64,000 nucleotides of DNA, taken from WQXF01 sp031552825 (GTDB lineage Bacteria > Bacillota > Clostridia > Christensenellales > Aristaeellaceae). The stretch lies in NCBI GenBank assembly GCA_031552825.1, contig JAVBMD010000009.1, forward strand, positions 1-64,000. Direction: 5' to 3'. Each line of letters begins with the position of its first letter. Position 1 is the first letter of the stretch. The notes under the pieces were generated by a model. The model made no database searches. It was not told the origin of the DNA and was given only the letters and a program-made list of their open reading frames with translations. The position numbers and the translations under genes were made by a program. Positions 59,773-64,000 of the stretch are shown piece after piece.

Positions 59773-61347
59773 TTACACGACCTCCCTGCGCGCGGCTTGC
59801 TCCTCCAGCGCGGTGGCGGCGGCCTGCATGCTGCGCTGTAACTGTGCCAGCGCACTGACGAATTGATCGACCTGCTGCCCATACTTGCGCGCGCTGCCCG
59901 CCATCAGCGCGGGGATTTCGGTCGTCGTGGCGTGGATGCCGTTCATCGCGGCATTCAAATCCTTGGCGATGCCGGTAATGTTCTCGTCCAGCATGCTCAG
60001 CGCGCGCGCCAGTCCTGCCTGAATGTTCTCCACGAAGGACGCATAGCTGCTCTGCAGCAGCGCCGCGCTATCCTGCAACTCGGTGGTTATCTGGGCGAGC
60101 CCTTCGTCGGTGGCCTTGCTTTGCAGCCGCGTCTGTTCCAGAATGCGCTCCGACCAGCGGGCGAATTGCTGCACGGCGTCCTGCAGCTCGCTTTGGTAGC
60201 CGTTGATCTTGGCGAGGTACTGCGCTTGCTCCACGCTGGCGGCATGGATATCCTCCAGCAACCCGGCGCTGCGCGCCCCGCTGACCTCCGCCGCCTTGGT
60301 GGCCTGCTGCGCATGCTGCAGGAACTCCTCCATTTGCGCGAACAGCTCCTGCGTGTGCTGGCGCATTTGCAGCGCCTCCTGCGTAACGGCGCTGACCGCC
60401 GCCGCGGTGGCCTGCATGTCGCTCTGCGTGTGCAGATGATTGGCATTGAGCTGCGCCAAGGTTTCCCCCAGCTTGATGAACTGGCCGTCCAGCACCAAAT
60501 TCATGCGCTCTACAAAGCGCGCCGCCACGCGATCCATGCCCTCCACCTGCTCGCGGGTAGCGGCGACGATAAAGTTGTCCATGGAGCGCTGCACCGGCAG
60601 CAGCGCGCGCAGGATGGCCTGCTCGATCTGCGCGGCGGTGCGCAGCGATACTTCTTCCACAAAGTTTTTCAGGTTCTGATTCTGTTCCTGCTGCAGCGTA
60701 AGCAGCTTGACGTTGGCATCGGCCGGGCGCGGCATCGCATACTGCCGGAACACCGACAGAAAGTGATCCAGCGCGTGCTCGGCGCGCCCGATGGTATACC
60801 GATTCGCGTAGTTGAATATCAACGAGAAAACGATGCCGCAAATCGAGGTTAAAAAGGCGGTGAACATGCCGCCGATCATGTTTTGAATCGTTTGGGTGAT
60901 AAGGCTGGGATCCTCAAGGCTGATGCCGCGCAGCGCCATCACGATGCCCCAGAAGGTGCCCAGAATGCCCAGCGAAACCATCACGCCCGGCGTCAGCTCG
61001 GCAAGCTGCGTGTGGGAGGCGTTGTACACCGCCGTATCGGCGTTGATATATTCCTCCACGTCGCAGGGCTCGCCGTGGGCGTCCATCAGCTCGGCATTTT
61101 GCAGAAAACGCGCCCATTCCTCGCGCAGCCCCTTGCCCAAGAAATCCACGTCGTTCCACGAGGGGGTGGCAATTTTCAGCTTGCTTTCATTCACCACCAA
61201 GCGGGCGGCGCGCCGGAGCATTCTTGTATTGCGCCGCACCGGCGGAAAACAGCGCAACGCCGCCATCACAAACGCCAGCACCATCGTAAGGTAAATCAGC
61301 ATTTCCGGTACGTTACGAAACATGCCGCTTACATATTCACGCCACAC
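59773..61347 (-). CDS. ZorA/MotA-like proton channel with long helical tail
   Basis: A 524-residue protein. Helices lie at about 14-32, 119-140 (TPGVMVSLGILGTFWGIVMALRG) and 157-180 (MIGGMFTAFLTSICGIVFSLIF); the last two carry the MotA/TolQ/ExbB core. A ~340-residue cytoplasmic helical tail follows, rich in Gln, Ala and Glu with heptad-like patterns, as in ZorA of Zorya anti-phage systems. Start GTG at 61347, eight bases after AAAGGAGG. First gene of a three-gene operon. The tail probably passes a signal from the motor to a cytoplasmic partner, which is not encoded next door. Confidence 0.85.
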   Translation of the reverse strand: MWREYVSGMFRNVPEMLIYLTMVLAFVMAALRCFPPVRRNTRMLRRAARLVVNESKLKIATPSWNDVDFLGKGLREEWARFLQNAELMDAHGEPCDVEEYINADTAVYNASHTQLAELTPGVMVSLGILGTFWGIVMALRGISLEDPSLITQTIQNMIGGMFTAFLTSICGIVFSLIFNYANRYTIGRAEHALDHFLSVFRQYAMPRPADANVKLLTLQQEQNQNLKNFVEEVSLRTAAQIEQAILRALLPVQRSMDNFIVAATREQVEGMDRVAARFVERMNLVLDGQFIKLGETLAQLNANHLHTQSDMQATAAAVSAVTQEALQMRQHTQELFAQMEEFLQHAQQATKAAEVSGARSAGLLEDIHAASVEQAQYLAKINGYQSELQDAVQQFARWSERILEQTRLQSKATDEGLAQITTELQDSAALLQSSYASFVENIQAGLARALSMLDENITGIAKDLNAAMNGIHATTTEIPALMAGSARKYGQQVDQFVSALAQLQRSMQAAATALEEQAARREVV

Positions 61348-61422
61348 TTGGAGTTCCTCCTTTATCCGACCCTTCGGGCAAGCCGGAACGGCTCACAGTA
61401 TGTTCTTATTTATACCGCTACT

Positions 61423-61451
61423 ATTGTACCCCATTCCCACCGCCCTGTAAA
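61423..61451 (-). promoter_or_regulatory. Promoter of the ZorAB-like operon
   Basis: On the minus strand TTTACA (61446-61451) and TACAAT (61423-61428) with a 17-base spacer; start of transcription near 61416, about 70 bases before the GTG. Confidence 0.7.
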
Positions 61452-61587
61452 CGCAAAAGCCAAAAGTGGGCAGCGCTGCCGAAGCGATCCAATGCCTATA
61501 ACCTATAAATGGATGGAACCAGCAATCGCAGATGTTGTAGAACAAAACAAGAAAAAAACTATATATTGTATATAAGAAAAAAATGTA

Positions 61588-61607
61588 GGAAAATCATAGG
61601 ATTTTCC
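61588..61607. promoter_or_regulatory. Perfect inverted repeat, candidate operator
   Basis: GGAAAATC and GATTTTCC, separated by four bases, lie about 25 bases upstream of the marR-like -35. Eight-base perfect arms with AT-rich centre are typical of MarR-family operators. Confidence 0.4.
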
Positions 61608-61629
61608 TTATTAAAAAGCGAAAAAAGGC

Positions 61630-61658
61630 TTGTTTTTTTGATCCGAATCGTTTACAAT
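61630..61658 (+). promoter_or_regulatory. Promoter of the MarR-family gene
   Basis: TTGTTT (61630-61635) and TACAAT (61653-61658), 17-base spacer; ATCATGAT overlaps the end of the -10, as expected for an autorepressed gene. Confidence 0.6.
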
Positions 61659-61766
61659 CATGATCGTTTCTTAATACATATTGCAATCCATCATTTTTAT
61701 CACATAACATTCTTTTTGATTTGAATTGATTTTCGGTATTTGAACGCAGAACGGGAGATTGATAAC

Positions 61767-62225
61767 ATGGCAAAGCGGAAAACTATCGACCCCCAAATGA
61801 TCGACAGCGTCGCGCAGAACATGTTCCACGCCCTGCCTCTGCTGCGCAAGCGGCTGTTGCACATGGATGTGGTGCAAGCGGAGCATGGCATTCCCCTCTC
61901 GCACGTACAAGTGCTCTCCATGCTCAACGACGGGAAATCCATGTCGGTTTCGGACATCTCTCACCGGCTGGGCATCGCCAAGCCCAACATCACGCCGCTG
62001 GTTGACCGCCTGCTTGAGCGCGGGCTTGTGCAGCGCCAGCGCGATTCCAGCGACCGCCGCGTCGTCAATGTGCTCATCACCGACGAGGGGGTAGGCACGC
62101 TGATCGCCATTCAGGAGACCATCGCCAATCAGGTGCGCCTGCAAGCCGAGCATCTTTCCAGCTCGGAGTTCAAAGAACTCGCCGAATCGTTGGAGAGCAT
62201 CACGCGCATCCTCTCCTCTCTGTAA
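61767..62225 (+). CDS. MarR-family transcriptional regulator
   Basis: A 152-residue winged-helix regulator: LSHVQVLSMLNDGKSMSVSDISHRLGIAKPNITPLVDRLLERGLVQRQRDSSDRRVVNVLITDEG is the complete HTH plus wing with the DRR signature. ATG at 61767 follows GGGAG by nine bases. It diverges from the ZorAB-like operon and might control it as well as itself (inference from palindromes between them); no transporter gene lies next to it. Confidence 0.93.
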   Translation: MAKRKTIDPQMIDSVAQNMFHALPLLRKRLLHMDVVQAEHGIPLSHVQVLSMLNDGKSMSVSDISHRLGIAKPNITPLVDRLLERGLVQRQRDSSDRRVVNVLITDEGVGTLIAIQETIANQVRLQAEHLSSSEFKELAESLESITRILSSL

Positions 62226-62245
62226 GCCCCACGAGCTCAAAACCG

Positions 62246-62280
62246 CGGCGTAGCGTAATGCTACGCCGTTCTTTCTTTTT
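62246..62280 (+). terminator. Terminator of the MarR-family gene
   Basis: CGGCGTAGC (62246-62254) pairs perfectly with GCTACGCCG (62260-62268), five-base loop, followed by TTCTTTCTTTTT. Confidence 0.88.
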
Positions 62281-62753
62281 GGCAGGTCCTATGCGGCAGG
62301 CGATCAATCCGCGATCCTCGTGATTGCTGATGAGCATGCACCTCTCCGTCAATCCTCGAACATAGAACTCGAACTGGAATGTTTTTCATCCCACGCCAGT
62401 CGATTTTTGTTTTGCCGTCCTGCGAAGGGCTGCAGTTACAAACATCGGCTTTTTTGCGTGTCCACGCACGCCTGCATCGTCATTTTCATTTCCACGGAAA
62501 TATGCATTTCGTTACAATATGAAATGATTTCGAATTTTGTTGTTTATATTATAGTAACTTATTAGTAATTATTTTAATATAATCGTGTTTTTGTGTTCTC
62601 TATCTGTTTCATCCAAACGTTTGGGAATTTTCCGCTGAAAAACGAGAGAAAATGAAGTAAATTTAATTTCTGTTTAAATATATTTTTTTCTTTATTTTAA
62701 AGGACATTCCGCATATTTTCCTGCTATTAATTCAGGCTTTAGGTTTGATCCTA

Positions 62754-62782
62754 TAGACAAAGATTCTGTTCCATACTATAAT
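62754..62782 (+). promoter_or_regulatory. Promoter of the truncated surface-protein gene
   Basis: TAGACA (62754-62759) and TATAAT (62777-62782) with a 17-base spacer; start of transcription near 62789, giving a leader of about 150 bases. Confidence 0.7.
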
Positions 62783-62940
62783 CCCCCCCGAATGGATGAT
62801 CGAAACCCACGCATTCTAATCGAAAAACACAAATAGACCTTAAGTCCGTTTTCATAATGCCTTGATTGTTCTGGATTTTCTGTCGCCAATCGCGGCAATT
62901 TATATATTTTTACATAAGAAATTCTCGGGAGGAATACACA

Positions 62941-64000
62941 TGAAGAAATTCAAGAGCCTACTCGCGTGGATTACGCTAATCGTGTTCGCATTTGGCAGCA
63001 TCGGCAACGTTGCGTTGGCCTCCGATCCGCCCGCGCCTGTGCAGGAGCAACAGGGCGAAGCGACGCCCAGCGCATCCCCGGCCGCCGAGCCCGCCGCCGA
63101 GCCGAGCGTCGAGCCCGGCACCGATGCAGGCACATCCGGCACCGGCGCAGATGCCGCTGCGGGCGATGCGACCGATGCGCCGAACGATCTCGACGGCATC
63201 ATCCCGCCGGGCGCCGAGGTTGTCGTCACCTTCGAGCTGCGCCTCGCCGAGGACATCGAGGCACGCGTGTATACCCCCGATACCCCGCAGCAGGCGCCTG
63301 TACGCCTCTACGCGCTTATCAACGGCGTGGACGCCGAGGGCGCGGAACTGCACATCGAGCACCCGCTCGCCGAGGTATACGACACCCGCTTCGATTGGAG
63401 CGGCTGCACGGAAACCAACGCCGGTACCTATACCGCCGCAGTCGGCGGCATGGTTGGCGAGTGGCCGGTCGTCGCGGAGCCGCTCGCGTGGACTATCGCT
63501 CCCTATGAAATTGACACAAGCGAAGCGATGGAGGCGGTCGGCTGCGTTTCGCTGCGCGAGAACCGCTTCACCTTCGGCGATTCCCCCAACCTGATCCAGT
63601 TGGACAGCATCAGCACCAACCGCATGCTGCGCCTTGGCGCGCATACGCTCTCCGAAGGCGCGCTGGCCGAGGACGGCACCCTTGCCGTCGGCGATCATTT
63701 CGTGTACTTCACGATCGAGATCGCCGACAGCAATTGCGTATGGGGCAGCTCCGTTTCCTCCAGCGAATATACCGGGTCGCTGGACTTTACCGTGGTGCCC
63801 AAGGAGATTCTCGTTACCCCGCCGGTGATTACCGACGAGCTGCACTACGGCATGGAGTACAGCGAGTTGAATCTGGTCGGCGGCAATCCCCCGCCGGACG
63901 GGCATTTTGAGATCGTCGAGGAAGGTGCCTACGAGGGCGGCGGCATGCAAGATGTCGATGTTCAGCTTATGGACGAAAATGACCAACCCTACGAATCCGG
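62941..64000 (+). CDS. Secreted repeat protein, 3' end beyond the window
   Basis: An open frame of 353 codons that runs off the right edge. ATG at 62941 follows GGGAGGAA. Signal peptide about 1-28 (KKFKSLLAWITLIVFAFGSIGNVALAS), then a low-complexity Ala/Pro/Glu/Asp-rich stretch (about 29-85, PSASPAAEPAAEPSVEP), then beta-rich domains that recall the Ig-like units of the 1654-residue protein: NAGTYTAAVGG, LAWTIAPYEIDT, SLDFTVVPKEI. The ending (GGGMQDVDVQLMDENDQPY) is mid-domain. Probably another very large surface protein of the same type (inference). Confidence 0.85.

Larger units (their letters stand above)
61348..61766. other. Divergent control region between ZorA-like and MarR genes
   Basis: About 420 AT-rich bases with the promoters at 61423-61451 (minus) and 61630-61658 (plus). 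Also the perfect inverted repeat GGAAAATC-N4-GATTTTCC (61588-61607) and the palindrome ATCATGAT (61657-61664) on the plus-strand -10; both could be operators. No gene. Confidence 0.55.
62226..62940. other. Gene-free AT-rich region before the last gene
   Basis: About 715 bases. The marR-like terminator is at 62246-62280 and the promoter of the last gene at 62754-62782. 62500-62760 is very AT-rich (many TTATTA and ATTTTA words). Short open frames, such as 62320-62565, have no ribosome site or coding character. Confidence 0.6.

Noticed and set aside
62320..62565. 81-codon plus-strand frame in the gap after the marR-like gene
   Set aside because: No ribosome site, Cys-rich random composition, and position between a terminator and a promoter.

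Overview
The window reads as chromosomal DNA of a GC-rich (roughly 60 %), low-order Firmicute, most likely an uncultured gut Clostridia/Christensenellales-like anaerobe. Support for this: strong AGGAGG ribosome-binding sites nearly everywhere, sigma-A promoters with 17-bp spacing, tRNA genes with encoded CCA, a guanine riboswitch, KtrAB, Glp-type flavoprotein modules with DUF1667, and two collagen-like proteins of the spore-surface (BclA) kind. There is no 16S gene or housekeeping marker, so the taxon is inference.

Region 1 (1-10.7 kb, minus strand) is one long operon from a clear promoter at about 10.68 kb. In transcription order it encodes a divergent sigma-70-like factor, a zinc-finger (HX3CX2C) anti-sigma-like protein, a CHAT-type cysteine protease with one membrane helix, a secreted GH17-like glucanase-fold protein, an ankyrin-repeat protein, a Ycf46-type AAA+ ATPase, its partners DUF1257 (Ycf35) and DUF2997, an unrecognised protein and a PflX-like radical SAM enzyme. 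The protease and the GH17 protein seem to share the same C-terminal extracytoplasmic domain. I regard this ten-gene assembly as the best candidate for an undescribed (conflict, stress or envelope-surveillance) system.

Region 2 (10.7-24.3 kb) holds an AraC/GyrI-like regulator, a class II Fic protein, a secreted SH3 protein, then a plus-strand operon: COG1840 binding protein, ABC ATPase, fused double permease, short-chain dehydrogenase, IlvD/Edd-type dehydratase and RraA-like aldolase (probably sugar-acid catabolism). A small HTH/DUF2975 pair, a D-amino-acid-transaminase-like enzyme, a cupin and a Gfo/Idh/MocA oxidoreductase follow. Region 3 (24.3-34.4 kb) has a 1654-residue secreted Ig-like repeat protein with an acidic tract, a divergent 777-residue secreted tandem-repeat protein, and KtrB/KtrA potassium uptake. 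Region 4 (34.35-39.6 kb) is a purine-salvage/catabolism operon (guanine deaminase and three-subunit xanthine dehydrogenase) under a guanine riboswitch.

Region 5 (39.6-48.5 kb, minus strand) is an eight-gene operon (E2-like protein without its catalytic His, SPFH protein, NAD-kinase-like protein, GlpA-like and second flavoprotein, DUF1667, HAD phosphatase, WbqC-like) and a ZIP transporter. Three tRNAs (Arg-TCT, His-GTG, Gln-TTG) follow. Region 6 (49.5-55.3 kb) has a penicillin-binding-like serine hydrolase with a two-component pair, then an AT-richer patch with a membrane protein and an aminoglycoside-phosphotransferase-like kinase. Region 7 (55.5-64 kb) has divergent collagen-like proteins, a ZorAB-like MotA/OmpA motor pair with no recognisable Zorya effector, a MarR regulator and the start of another large secreted protein cut by the window end.

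Three ~145-200-bp repeat elements (39.6, 47.4 and 55.3 kb) are each bracketed by two copies of a local hairpin (terminator-like); this nested arrangement looks unusual.
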